DNA of 28,312 nucleotides from CAYMPW01 sp964392725 (lineage in GTDB: Archaea; Thermoplasmatota; Thermoplasmata; Methanomassiliicoccales; Methanomethylophilaceae), in the NCBI GenBank assembly GCA_964392725.1, contig CAYMPW010000018.1, positions 1-28,312 on the forward strand, written 5' to 3'. Below, one piece after another: positions 1 through 7,686 of the stretch. Each line of letters opens with the position of its first letter. Within the stretch, counting starts at the first letter, position 1. Under the pieces are notes generated by a model that was not told the DNA's origin, ran no database searches, and worked only from the letters and a program-made list of their open reading frames with translations. A program made the position numbers and the translations under genes.

Positions 1-42
1 CTCAACATTAAATACAACTGAAGTATTGAGTGAAATCAAGTG

Positions 43-86
43 TAAGCTTAATATACTGTTGGTAATTCAAAAGAGAATTAAGCTTA
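43..86 (+). promoter_or_regulatory. Promoter/operator region of the chelatase operon
   Basis: A perfect 10-bp inverted repeat, TAAGCTTAAT (43-52) and ATTAAGCTTA (77-86), is separated by 24 bases. The left arm overlaps a TATA-like TTAATATAC (48-56). The right arm falls where transcription would begin about 25 bases downstream. The position suits a repressor operator, or a hairpin at the very start of the transcript. No regulator is identified. Confidence 0.5.
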
Positions 87-108
87 TTGCTAATAGAATG
101 TGATTATT

Positions 109-1140
109 ATGTCAAACGGACAGATTATGTTCCCCTTTGTTAAGATTGTCGGACAGGAAGATATGAAGAAAGCTTTGCTTCTCAACATCATCGACCCTGG
201 TATAGGCGGCGTACTTATCAAAGGAGAAAAGGGTACAGCAAAATCAACTACAGTAAGATCACTTGAACAGATTCTTCCACGCAAAAATTCAGTCAAAGGA
301 TGCGTGTTCCACTGTGACCCTACACACCCTAAAAGGATGTGCGTATACTGCCGTGAAAAACTTGCTAAAGAAGAAACATTGGAGAATGAATCCATTCCTA
401 TGAATGTTGTTGAACTTCCCCTCAGCGCAACTGAAGACAGAATTTCAGGAACACTTGATTTAGAACATGTTCTTAAAACAGGAGAGAAAAAATTCGAAGC
501 AGGAGTTCTTGCACAGGCAAATGGAAATCTCTTGTATGTTGATGAAGTAAATCTTTTGGATGATCACATCGTTGATTTGCTTCTCGATTCCGCAGCTATG
601 GGAATGAACTATGTAGAAAGAGAAGGAGTTTCATTCTCGCACCCTGCAAAATTCGTTCTTGTTGGTACAATGAACCCTGAAGAAGGTTCAATCAGACCTC
701 AGCTTCTTGACAGGTTCGGACTCTCTGTTGACATCAAAGGTGAGAGAGACATTGAAACAAGAATGGAAGTTATCAGACGCAGAATGGCTTTCGATGCAGA
801 TCCTGAAGGATACACCGAAGCCTGCAGCAAAGAAACTGAAGAACTCAGGGCAAAACTCAAAGCAGCTAAAGATAACGTTAATAATATCAAGATTAGTAAT
901 GAAATCATCCATGCTGTTGCACTTGTCGCAATCAAATTCGGAATGGAAGGTCACAGAGCAGATATCGCACTCATAAGAGTTGCAAAAGCAAATGCTGCTC
1001 TTGCCGGAAGAGACGAAGTAACTCTCGATGATATTCAGGAAACAGGCGGTCTTGTACTTACTCACCGTCTTAAGAAAGGCCCCTTCGAGGAGGCTGTATT
1101 CAAACCGGAGGATCTGAAAAGATGTCTCAGAGGTTATTGA
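109..1140 (+). CDS. Metallochelatase AAA+ subunit, BchI/ChlI-like
   Basis: AAA+ ATPase of the magnesium-chelatase I-subunit family. In methanogens, which make no chlorophyll, such subunits are thought to power metal insertion into tetrapyrroles, probably cobalt with a CobN-type partner; the metal here is inference. Numbering from a GTG nine bases upstream: Walker A GEKGTAKST about residues 42-50, Walker B LLYVDEV about 144-150, and a sensor segment GTMNPEEG near 189-196. Four cysteines (C68, C72, C81, C84) lie just after Walker A and could bind zinc or an iron-sulfur cluster. Length of about 343 residues is normal for the family. I place the start at ATG 109 because GTGAT (100-104), complementary to the 16S rRNA 3' end, lies four bases upstream. 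The GTG at 100 is the alternative. The 3' end overlaps the next gene by 19 bases, implying translational coupling. Confidence 0.9.
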   Translation: MSNGQIMFPFVKIVGQEDMKKALLLNIIDPGIGGVLIKGEKGTAKSTTVRSLEQILPRKNSVKGCVFHCDPTHPKRMCVYCREKLAKEETLENESIPMNVVELPLSATEDRISGTLDLEHVLKTGEKKFEAGVLAQANGNLLYVDEVNLLDDHIVDLLLDSAAMGMNYVEREGVSFSHPAKFVLVGTMNPEEGSIRPQLLDRFGLSVDIKGERDIETRMEVIRRRMAFDADPEGYTEACSKETEELRAKLKAAKDNVNNIKISNEIIHAVALVAIKFGMEGHRADIALIRVAKANAALAGRDEVTLDDIQETGGLVLTHRLKKGPFEEAVFKPEDLKRCLRGY

Positions 1141-3014
1141 AAGGCCCCACACGCTATCCTTTCAGTGCTGTGTATGGCATGAACAGAGCCAAAACAGCAA
1201 TCCTCTGTGCATTGGTTAATCCTGATATCCGCGGAATCCTTGTAAAAGGAACCTCGGGTGTCGCGAAAACAACGCTTGCCCGCGGAATCGCGGGAATCAC
1301 TTCGAAAGAATTGGTAAACGTTCCCATCAATGTCACCGAAGAACAACTCTTCGGATACATGGATCTTGAATATGCTATCAAAGAAGGTACCATCAAAATG
1401 CAAGAAGGCCTTCTTCATCGCGCGAATAATAATATACTCTACATAGACGACGTAAATTTGTTCGATCAGAGAGTAATAAGATCTGTGATGGATTCGGTTC
1501 AAACATGCACCGTAAAAGTTGAAAGAGAAGGTCTTTCGACAATTTACGATTGTGATACATCTGTTATCGCAACCATGAACGTTTCAGAGACATACATCAA
1601 CGAAAGGTTGCTTGATTGTTTTGACATCAGCGTACTTATCGATGATGTTCACGACAAAGATGGTCGCGAAGAAATTCTTAAGAGAAATCTTGAATTCTTT
1701 GACGACAGAGAAGCATTTGCAGAAAAGTATGAAGTCGAAGAGACAAAACTCATCGAAAAAATCAGTGCTGCTCAAAAACTTCTCCCCAGCGTAACAATCA
1801 GCGACAAACTGATTGCAATGATCTCGGAAATTTCCATGAATTTGGGAGTTGAAGGATACAGAGGGGATTTGTCATCGATTAATACATGTCTTGCACTTTG
1901 CGCATTAGATGGACGTACGGAAGTATCCGAAGAAGATGTGAAAGAAGCTTTGGTTCTCTGTCTTTCCCACAGGCGTAAGAAGAGTCTTGTACAGAAGAAA
2001 GCCGAAATCGCAGAAAAAGAAACCGTCAACTTCTTTGGTGATTCACACATGATGCGTTTTATCAACGATGATAAAAAGGGAGAAACTGACGAAAAGGCTG
2101 AAGAGATTATCAACACAGTGGAATCGATGGAAGTACACGGAGTGTATGAAGGCGCGGATACCGATGATGTTGTTTTCGATATCGGAGAAACATTCGACAC
2201 TATCGACTTATTGGAAGAAGCTGCAAAAACATCCTATCTTGGCGGAAACAGGGCCAAGAGAGCATTTATGCAGGGTGAAAGCAGAGACGGAAAATATGTA
2301 AGATCTAGAATGACCGATAAGAAGAATCCTGATTTGGCATTCGATGCCACAATCAGAGCCGCCGCACCATATCAGGTTCGTCGTCATGAGGATTCTAAAA
2401 AAGGACTTTCAGTCATTATCGATAGAGCCGATCTTCGTGAAAAAGTCAGAGAAAAACGCGGATCTTGTACATTCATGTTCGTTGTCGATACAAGCGGATC
2501 TCTCATCATAAGATCAAGAATGATTGCGGTGAAAGGTGCAATCATGTCTATGCTTGCAGACCACTACGTAAAACGTGATAGAGTCGGATTCATAACTTTC
2601 AACGAGAAAGCAACCGCTTTGCTTTTACCCCCGAGTAAATCTGTGGATTGTGTTTACAGTCTTTTAGATGAACTCCCGGTTGGTGATAAAACACCTCTCA
2701 GCGAAGCATTGATTTTCACTGAAAATTATATGTCTACATACACAAGAAAACATCCTGAAGAGAAATGCTACATCGTTCTTATGACCGATGGAAAAGCAAA
2801 CGTCTCCATGGTAGAAGGTGCGGATCCATTCGACGAAGCAAAACAGATTGCTCGCAGAATGAACATCCCTACCGCAGACTGGATTGTTGTGGATACAGGA
2901 ACAAAACGCAAAGAGACAGACCATGCGAAAGAAATTGCATATTTGCTCAGAGCACAGTTCTACAAGTTGGACGAATTGAAGACTGAGATCCCCACGGGAC
3001 CCCTTAAACTTTAA
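1122..3014 (+). CDS. Metallochelatase AAA+/vWA subunit, BchD/ChlD-like
   Basis: D-subunit of a magnesium-chelatase-type complex that forms a ring with the I-subunit encoded just upstream. The N-terminal AAA+ domain has Walker A GTSGVAKTT (about 43-51) and a Walker B-like ILYIDDVN (about 105-112). An acidic linker (about 290-420) follows. The C-terminal von Willebrand A domain carries the MIDAS motif DTSGS (about 456-460) and GDKTPL (about 521-526). The length of 630 residues is typical. The start is supported by GGAGGAT eight bases upstream. No catalytic large subunit (CobN/ChlH type) lies in the window, so the substrate cannot be fixed from context. A strong hairpin follows the stop codon. 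Confidence 0.9.
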   Translation: MSQRLLKGPTRYPFSAVYGMNRAKTAILCALVNPDIRGILVKGTSGVAKTTLARGIAGITSKELVNVPINVTEEQLFGYMDLEYAIKEGTIKMQEGLLHRANNNILYIDDVNLFDQRVIRSVMDSVQTCTVKVEREGLSTIYDCDTSVIATMNVSETYINERLLDCFDISVLIDDVHDKDGREEILKRNLEFFDDREAFAEKYEVEETKLIEKISAAQKLLPSVTISDKLIAMISEISMNLGVEGYRGDLSSINTCLALCALDGRTEVSEEDVKEALVLCLSHRRKKSLVQKKAEIAEKETVNFFGDSHMMRFINDDKKGETDEKAEEIINTVESMEVHGVYEGADTDDVVFDIGETFDTIDLLEEAAKTSYLGGNRAKRAFMQGESRDGKYVRSRMTDKKNPDLAFDATIRAAAPYQVRRHEDSKKGLSVIIDRADLREKVREKRGSCTFMFVVDTSGSLIIRSRMIAVKGAIMSMLADHYVKRDRVGFITFNEKATALLLPPSKSVDCVYSLLDELPVGDKTPLSEALIFTENYMSTYTRKHPEEKCYIVLMTDGKANVSMVEGADPFDEAKQIARRMNIPTADWIVVDTGTKRKETDHAKEIAYLLRAQFYKLDELKTEIPTGPLKL

Positions 3015-3016
3015 AC

Positions 3017-3055
3017 GGATTCGAAGGAAGAACTCTTGCATTCTTCCTTCAATCC
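3017..3055 (+). terminator. Hairpin terminator of the chelatase operon
   Basis: A 10-bp perfect stem (3023-3032 with 3041-3050, loop CTCTTGCA) is extended by an outer GGATT/AATCC pairing with one bulged C. T-rich DNA follows. It sits two bases past the stop codon. Confidence 0.75.
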
Positions 3056-3077
3056 AAATGTATCTTTTTATCAAATA

Positions 3078-3116
3078 TTGGATTCAATCTTACTAATCCG
3101 ATAAGTATTAAATATC
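3078..3116 (+). promoter_or_regulatory. Promoter of the Rh-type channel gene
   Basis: A TATA-like ATTAAATAT (3107-3115) is the best promoter candidate, placing transcription start near 3135. Upstream is TTGGATTC (3078-3085), an octamer that recurs before other genes here, forming GGATT-N10-AATCC (3080-3099). Initiation at this site would give a leader of nearly 180 nt, unlike the short leaders elsewhere in the window. Confidence 0.45.
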
Positions 3117-3150
3117 ATTTTTACAATCATGTCCCAGGTATCTAGAATAC

Positions 3151-3305
3151 CACCATACAAAAGAGAATGTGATCTTTGTACGGTGTGGAATTTACAAGCA
3201 CAGGTGCATTTATGTTTGTACATGACACAATACAGTAAAAACTGTAAGGTAAGGAGTAGGTCTGCAATCGAAAGATTGCATATACACCCACCTACCACAA
3301 ATGGT
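3151..3305 (+). promoter_or_regulatory. Structured 5' leader RNA of the Rh-type channel
   Basis: At least three helices can form: (a) CACC-A-TACAAA (3151-3161) with TTTGTA-C-GGTG (3175-3185), one A.C mismatch; (b) TACAGT-AAAA-ACTGTA (3231-3246); (c) TGCAATC-GAAA-GATTGCA (3263-3280), closed by an outer GTAGGT (3256-3261)/ACCTAC (3290-3295). ACACC (3284-3288) can instead pair with GGTGT (3303-3307), which holds the likely ribosome binding site. That would be a switch-like arrangement. It matches no riboswitch class I recognise. The region holds no convincing ORF. Confidence 0.45.
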
Positions 3306-3312
3306 GTTAAAT

Positions 3313-4509
3313 ATGAATTCTAAAATGAAAACGATATTGGTCATTGCAGGCATAGCACTAGCTGCTATCGCAGTGATTGTCATCCAATCTTTGATGACAA
3401 GCGGAAATACCTTGGTGGTTCCACCAGATATGTCCCAATTCGCAAAACATCTTGATATTTGGTTTATGACTTTCCTCATAGCCATCATTATGATGTTTAT
3501 TAAGAAATTTGAATGGGGAGTTGCGGTTGCCGTACTTCTTTCTGCAGCTGCAAGCTATGCTACATACTTTGTAATTGTCGGATCTATCGAAGGTTTCGAT
3601 AACCTTTGGACACAGGCAAATCTCATAAGAGGTGCAGTTTGTTCAATTACAGTTGTTGTTACCATTGGTTGTTTCATCGGTACAATCAAAATGTGGCAGT
3701 ACATCATGGTCGGAGTTTTATTCGCCCCTGTTTATTACATGGTTGAATGGCTCTGCATTTATTTCGGCGGCATTATGCTTGGTAACGGAAACGGAGTCAT
3801 GGATCCCGGTGGAGCAATTCTTGTTCACATGTGCGCAGCATACTTCGGTCTCGGAGTTATTATGACACTTCGTGAGAAACGTTCCTTCGATGAACCCATG
3901 TATTCTACAACACACAGTATCACATTCGCATGGATTGCCAGTATGCTTTTGTTCATGCTCTGGCCTTCTTTCGTAACTGCATTCCTTGCACCCGAAGATG
4001 TGGGAATCGCAACAGCAGTTTGTTACATGGCTGGTATGGGTTCAATCATCAGTGCATTCATCACAGGTATGATCCTTGATAAAAAGATCAACCCTGGAAT
4101 CTACGCATTTGCATTACTTGCAGGTTGTGTTTCCATGAGTCCTGTTATGCTCATTGTCAACCCGTTCGTAGCGTTTATTATCGGTATGATTGCAGGAGTT
4201 ATTTCGTTCCTCTGTTTCAAGTACCTTCAACCTTGGCTCTGCGGTAAATTGGGAGCCCTTGATGTTATGGGTGTCCACAACTTGCACGGAATGGCAGGTT
4301 GGTTCGGAGTTATTCTCCTCTTGATTATGTCCGGAGAAATCGCAGTCATCGAATACGCACTTGCAATGGTTGCCGTAACAGTTGTCAGCGGTTTGTTGGT
4401 TGGTCTCGTGTTGAAATACACACGCGGAGAACTCGAAGCAGTTCTTGATGATAGGACAGACTTCATTTTCAATGAAGATCCTGAACACATCGAACACACT
4501 GAACTTTAA
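3313..4509 (+). CDS. Rh-family ammonium/CO2 channel (Amt/Rh superfamily)
   Basis: Polytopic membrane channel for NH3/NH4+ (or CO2). It belongs to the Rh branch, not ordinary Amt. Numbering from ATG 3301, D168 and H176 lie in MDPGGAILVHMCAAYFGL, matching the Rh pattern D-x-G-x-x-x-x-H...AYFGL. STTHSITFAWIA...WPSF (about 202-224) matches the Rh STYHS...FWPSF signature. DVMGVHNLHGMAG (about 321-333) matches DTCGxHNLHGxPG, so both pore histidines are present (H176 and H326). The cytoplasmic tail DDRTDFIFNEDPE also resembles Rh C-termini. About 11 hydrophobic segments are visible. ATG 3313 is preferred because GGTG lies six bases upstream; ATG 3301 is possible. No glnK (PII) gene adjoins, unlike most amt loci. 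Rh proteins are uncommon in prokaryotes as far as I know. Confidence 0.88.
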   Translation: MNSKMKTILVIAGIALAAIAVIVIQSLMTSGNTLVVPPDMSQFAKHLDIWFMTFLIAIIMMFIKKFEWGVAVAVLLSAAASYATYFVIVGSIEGFDNLWTQANLIRGAVCSITVVVTIGCFIGTIKMWQYIMVGVLFAPVYYMVEWLCIYFGGIMLGNGNGVMDPGGAILVHMCAAYFGLGVIMTLREKRSFDEPMYSTTHSITFAWIASMLLFMLWPSFVTAFLAPEDVGIATAVCYMAGMGSIISAFITGMILDKKINPGIYAFALLAGCVSMSPVMLIVNPFVAFIIGMIAGVISFLCFKYLQPWLCGKLGALDVMGVHNLHGMAGWFGVILLLIMSGEIAVIEYALAMVAVTVVSGLLVGLVLKYTRGELEAVLDDRTDFIFNEDPEHIEHTEL

Positions 4510-4513
4510 AACC

Positions 4514-4533
4514 GGTGCGGCTTCGGCCGCACC
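4514..4533 (+). terminator. TTCG-loop hairpin terminator
   Basis: Perfect 8-bp stem GGTGCGGC/GCCGCACC capped by TTCG, then ATTAAAACTTTT. It begins four bases after the channel gene's stop codon. Confidence 0.8.
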
Positions 4534-4573
4534 ATTAAAACTTTTAATCCACATTTGATATTGGATTCTACTT

Positions 4574-4882
4574 ATGACTTCTTTTGAAATTAATAAAAAA
4601 TACCGCATGGTTTATTCCAATACAGATAAAACCCGCATGGGAGTTGTTTTTGAAAGAAACAAAGATTCTATCTCATTCTTCTATAGAGATGATGGAAGGA
4701 AAGATGCGCTCAACGTAAAGATTCTAAAAGATCAAAAGGGCGAATATGTTATCTGCAACACGGTTCCGGGAAGTCCCCGCATGAATTCTTGGACAGATGA
4801 TAAAATATTATCAAGTGAAGACAAACCTGAAATCAAAGATAAACCAAAGAAAAGGTTTTGGAACTTCGGCAAGAAGAATTAA
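4574..4882 (+). CDS. Small hypothetical protein
   Basis: Unrecognised soluble protein of 102 residues. The first 75 residues alternate short hydrophobic and charged stretches, suggesting a small beta-rich fold. The tail is strongly basic and ends KKRFWNFGKKN, which could contact nucleic acid or membrane. No signal peptide or membrane segment is seen. There is no clear ribosome binding site; TTGGATTC lies at 4561-4568, just before the ATG, so the transcript may be nearly leaderless. It converges on the ACT-domain gene and shares its last four bases (TTAA) with that gene's stop codon. Composition matches its neighbours. Confidence 0.7.
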   Translation: MTSFEINKKYRMVYSNTDKTRMGVVFERNKDSISFFYRDDGRKDALNVKILKDQKGEYVICNTVPGSPRMNSWTDDKILSSEDKPEIKDKPKKRFWNFGKKN

Positions 4883-5562
4883 TCTTTTGCTGTGTTCTCT
4901 GCACTTTGAATGCATTTTGTCAATACAGAATATGCATCAATCATATCCTCTTCACCGACAATAAAGATTGTATCTGTGTGACAGCTAACGGTCTCTTCAA
5001 GGTTGATTCCGGCGTCTGAAAGATTTGTAATAAGGTATGCGATAACTCCGCTTGTGTCAACGATTTTCTCAGGACTCTTAACCGCAATCTCCACAAGATT
5101 TTCTCTTACTTTGATAATGTTAAATCTTCCAACGGTATCCATGATACGATCTTTCAACATACGATCTGCAATTATTGTAACAGCAGATGCAGACTGAACA
5201 ACCTGCATAATAGAATTCTCATTCCAAAGATCTTTGAAAAGATTGTCCATTTTATGGAGAACCGTCCAATCGTTTTTGGCCGTAACGATACAGGTTTTGG
5301 TTCTCATTTCCAATCTGCTATCCTTAAGAATACTTAGAATACTGAGTTCGTGATCCGATGTAACATTTAATTTACTAGAATAACGACGGCAAGCAATCAT
5401 AACCGCTTCTTCATTTTCAATATCTAAATCTTTCATAATGGTTCTTGCCAAAGAAGAGTAATTTATCAATCCTTTTGATACGCAATCCTTTACGCTTGGG
5501 TGTGCATCGATGTAAATTCTGGTTTTTTCTGCCAGACTTTCCTTTGACATGTTTTTGGCCAT
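4879..5562 (-). CDS. ACT-domain regulatory protein
   Basis: Protein of 227 residues. The N-terminal helical part (about 1-85: MSKESLAEKTRIYIDAHPSV..., GLINYSSLARTI) resembles a small winged-helix or helical adaptor. Two ACT-like modules seem to follow, about 85-150 and 150-220; the second contains IAYLITNLSDAGINLEETVSCHTDTIFIVG, a typical ACT helix-strand pattern. ACT domains usually bind amino acids, so this may be an amino-acid-responsive regulator. It lies just downstream of the arginine operon on the same strand but is separated from it by a terminator hairpin. The target and ligand are unknown. Confidence 0.65.
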   Translation of the reverse strand: MAKNMSKESLAEKTRIYIDAHPSVKDCVSKGLINYSSLARTIMKDLDIENEEAVMIACRRYSSKLNVTSDHELSILSILKDSRLEMRTKTCIVTAKNDWTVLHKMDNLFKDLWNENSIMQVVQSASAVTIIADRMLKDRIMDTVGRFNIIKVRENLVEIAVKSPEKIVDTSGVIAYLITNLSDAGINLEETVSCHTDTIFIVGEEDMIDAYSVLTKCIQSAENTAKD

Positions 5563-5655
5563 AATAGTAAAGACACTTTCCAGTATTTATGTCCTATTAC
5601 GGACATAATAAAAAGAAAGATATGGCATATCGAACATATTTGTCGATATAAGAAA

Positions 5656-5679
5656 AAAGCCGGTTTTTAGGCCGGCTTT
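5656..5679 (-). terminator. Terminator of the arginine operon
   Basis: Stem AAAGCCGG/CCGGCTTT with an 8-base loop. Read on the minus strand it is followed by a run of T (5653-5658), as in an intrinsic terminator. It lies immediately after the argD stop codon. Confidence 0.8.
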
Positions 5680-5683
5680 GGTT

Positions 5684-6862
5684 TTACAAATAATTGTAAA
5701 GAAGATCCAAAAATCTATTTTTCTCTTCCTGACCAATTATAAGTGGAGGAATTAAACGAACTACAGAACCATGACAGACGTTTACCAAAACACCGTTTTC
5801 CAAACAGTGGGCCTGGAAACCTTTCGCATCTTCGGGAGATAATTCTATACCGATAATCAAACCTGATCCGCGTATTGCTTTGATGCGAGGATGTTCTAAA
5901 TTCTTAACATCCTTCATAATTTCTGCACCGAGAGTTGCTGCGTTTTCAACAAGTTTCTCATCTTTCATGATGTCGATAACCGTACTGCCTGATGCACATA
6001 CGAATGGATTACCTCCGAAGGTAGTTCCGTGTGTACCGGGAATCATTACAGAAGCAATATCATCTGTTGTTACGATAGCTCCGATTGGTGCTCCGCCTCC
6101 CAAAGCTTTGGCCAAAGTTATGATATCGGGAACAACACCAAAAAGATCCGAACCAAACCAACGTCCCGTACGTCCAATTCCTGTTTGAACTTCATCCGCA
6201 ATCATAAGTGAACCATTGTCTGTACAAATATCGCGAATTGCTTTGTAAAAGTCAGGAGTTGCAAGATTTACTCCACCTTCCCCCTGAATCGGTTCAATTA
6301 TTACGGCTGCCGTATCTTTATTGATTTTTGCTTTGAGTGTCTCGATTTTATTGTATTCAAAATACTCGTAAGCATCACTGATAAGGGGCTGGAAAGTATC
6401 CTGATATTTTACCTGACCTGTTGCACCCAATGAAGCTGCAAGACGTCCATGGAATGAATTTAAAGAAGACAAAATCTTTGAACGTCCTGTTTTGCGAACA
6501 GCAACCTTAAGAGCCCCTTCATTTGCTTCTGCACCACTGTTTGCAAAAAGTGTACGGTTCAATCCATCGGGTGTTATGGATGCAATTTTTTCTGCGAGAA
6601 CAGCTTGTTCTTCCACATAATACAAATTAGAAACATGTGTTAAACGAGAAATCTGTTCCTGCATTGCCTCAACCCAACGTGGGTGTGAATATCCAATGGA
6701 ATTGACTGCGATGCCTGCAACCAAATCAAGATATTCTTTTCCTTCTGTATCGTAAAGATATGCTCCTTTACCGTGTGTAAAGGATATGTCTATACGACCA
6801 TAATTCTGAAACAGATATTGCGAACTAAGATTTTTTATTTCGTTGAAATTCATTGAAATCAC
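5684..6862 (-). CDS. argD: Acetylornithine aminotransferase
   Basis: PLP-dependent class III aminotransferase making N-acetylornithine from N-acetylglutamate semialdehyde and glutamate. Visible motifs: ANSGAEANEGALKVA (phosphate-binding region), EPIQGEGGVN, ADEVQTGIGRTG, and the PLP lysine in LAKALGGGAPIGA, followed by HGTTFGGNP. Length of 392 residues is normal. It is the last gene of the argCJBD operon. The GTG start overlaps the argB stop as GTGA (6859-6862), a translational-coupling junction. An in-frame ATG nine bases further in is the alternative start. Confidence 0.95.
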   Translation of the reverse strand: MISMNFNEIKNLSSQYLFQNYGRIDISFTHGKGAYLYDTEGKEYLDLVAGIAVNSIGYSHPRWVEAMQEQISRLTHVSNLYYVEEQAVLAEKIASITPDGLNRTLFANSGAEANEGALKVAVRKTGRSKILSSLNSFHGRLAASLGATGQVKYQDTFQPLISDAYEYFEYNKIETLKAKINKDTAAVIIEPIQGEGGVNLATPDFYKAIRDICTDNGSLMIADEVQTGIGRTGRWFGSDLFGVVPDIITLAKALGGGAPIGAIVTTDDIASVMIPGTHGTTFGGNPFVCASGSTVIDIMKDEKLVENAATLGAEIMKDVKNLEHPRIKAIRGSGLIIGIELSPEDAKGFQAHCLENGVLVNVCHGSVVRLIPPLIIGQEEKNRFLDLLYNYL

Positions 6863-7686
6863 TTTGTTATTACTGTGCCGTGTGGTTTATTTTGCATTAC
6901 GTCCGACACGATGGTACGGGGATCTTTTCCGTTTACCATACGTACTGCGGGTACTCCTGCCATCAATGCTTTACGACAGGCCTCTACTTTTGGAATCATT
7001 CCGCCTGAGATAGTTCCGTTTTCAATCAGAACATCTACTTCGGCAAGAGTGAGTGAATTTATCTTTGAAGACGGATCGTTTATGTCCGTCAATATTCCGG
7101 GAACATCTGTTATTGCAATCATTTCTTTACATAAAATTCCGGTTGCGATTCCAGATGCCATTGTGTCAGCATTCACATTTAAGTGTATTCCGTCTCCAGT
7201 GGAACCCAAGGGGTAAATAACAGGGGTTATACCTTGTTTAAGAAGATCGAAAATAACGTCTGGATATACTTCGGAGATCTCTCCTATAAGTCCCAGGTCA
7301 GCTTCTTTTTCGATTCCGTCTTCTTTGACAATTACAGGAGGCTTTTTTATTGCATCTGTTACCAACATTCCGGGCATACCGAGTGCTTGTACATCACATT
7401 CTGTTAAACATTCAACCATATCTGCATTTATGCGTTGAAGTACAGATGTTACAACTTCCAATCCTGCTTCATCGGTAACACGAAGTCCTCCAACCATTTT
7501 TGGAACGAGACCTTTACGTTCCATCTCTGCGGATATTTCAGGACCTCCCCCATGAACCAATACAATTTTTGCACCGTGGCTAATAAGTTGAGCTATCTCT
7601 TTTGACAAACGCATCATGTCATCATGGGAACGTATTGCATTTCCACCGAATTTTAAAAGATACACATCTTTCATATTACCACTCAT
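6859..7686 (-). CDS. argB: Acetylglutamate kinase
   Basis: Amino-acid kinase family enzyme that phosphorylates N-acetylglutamate at the expense of ATP, the second step of acetylated arginine synthesis. Motifs: LLKFGGNAIR near the N-terminus, LVHGGGPEI (about 42-50), GLRVTDEAGLEVV for substrate binding, NVNADTMA, and ITDVPGIL for nucleotide binding. The 275-residue length is close to the bacterial and archaeal norm without the extra N-terminal helix of arginine-inhibited forms, which suggests it may be the feedback-insensitive type (inference). Its ATG overlaps the argJ stop by ATGA. Confidence 0.95.
   Translation of the reverse strand: MSGNMKDVYLLKFGGNAIRSHDDMMRLSKEIAQLISHGAKIVLVHGGGPEISAEMERKGLVPKMVGGLRVTDEAGLEVVTSVLQRINADMVECLTECDVQALGMPGMLVTDAIKKPPVIVKEDGIEKEADLGLIGEISEVYPDVIFDLLKQGITPVIYPLGSTGDGIHLNVNADTMASGIATGILCKEMIAITDVPGILTDINDPSSKINSLTLAEVDVLIENGTISGGMIPKVEACRKALMAGVPAVRMVNGKDPRTIVSDVMQNKPHGTVITK

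Noticed and set aside
3129..3323. 64-residue open frame MSQVSRIPPYKREC... in the leader of the Rh-channel gene
   Set aside because: It overlaps the channel start, has no ribosome binding site, and the DNA is better explained as a structured leader.
3301..4509. GGAA-N6-TTCC nitrogen operator (NrpR type) before the channel gene
   Set aside because: No such site is present upstream; nitrogen control of this type is not supported.
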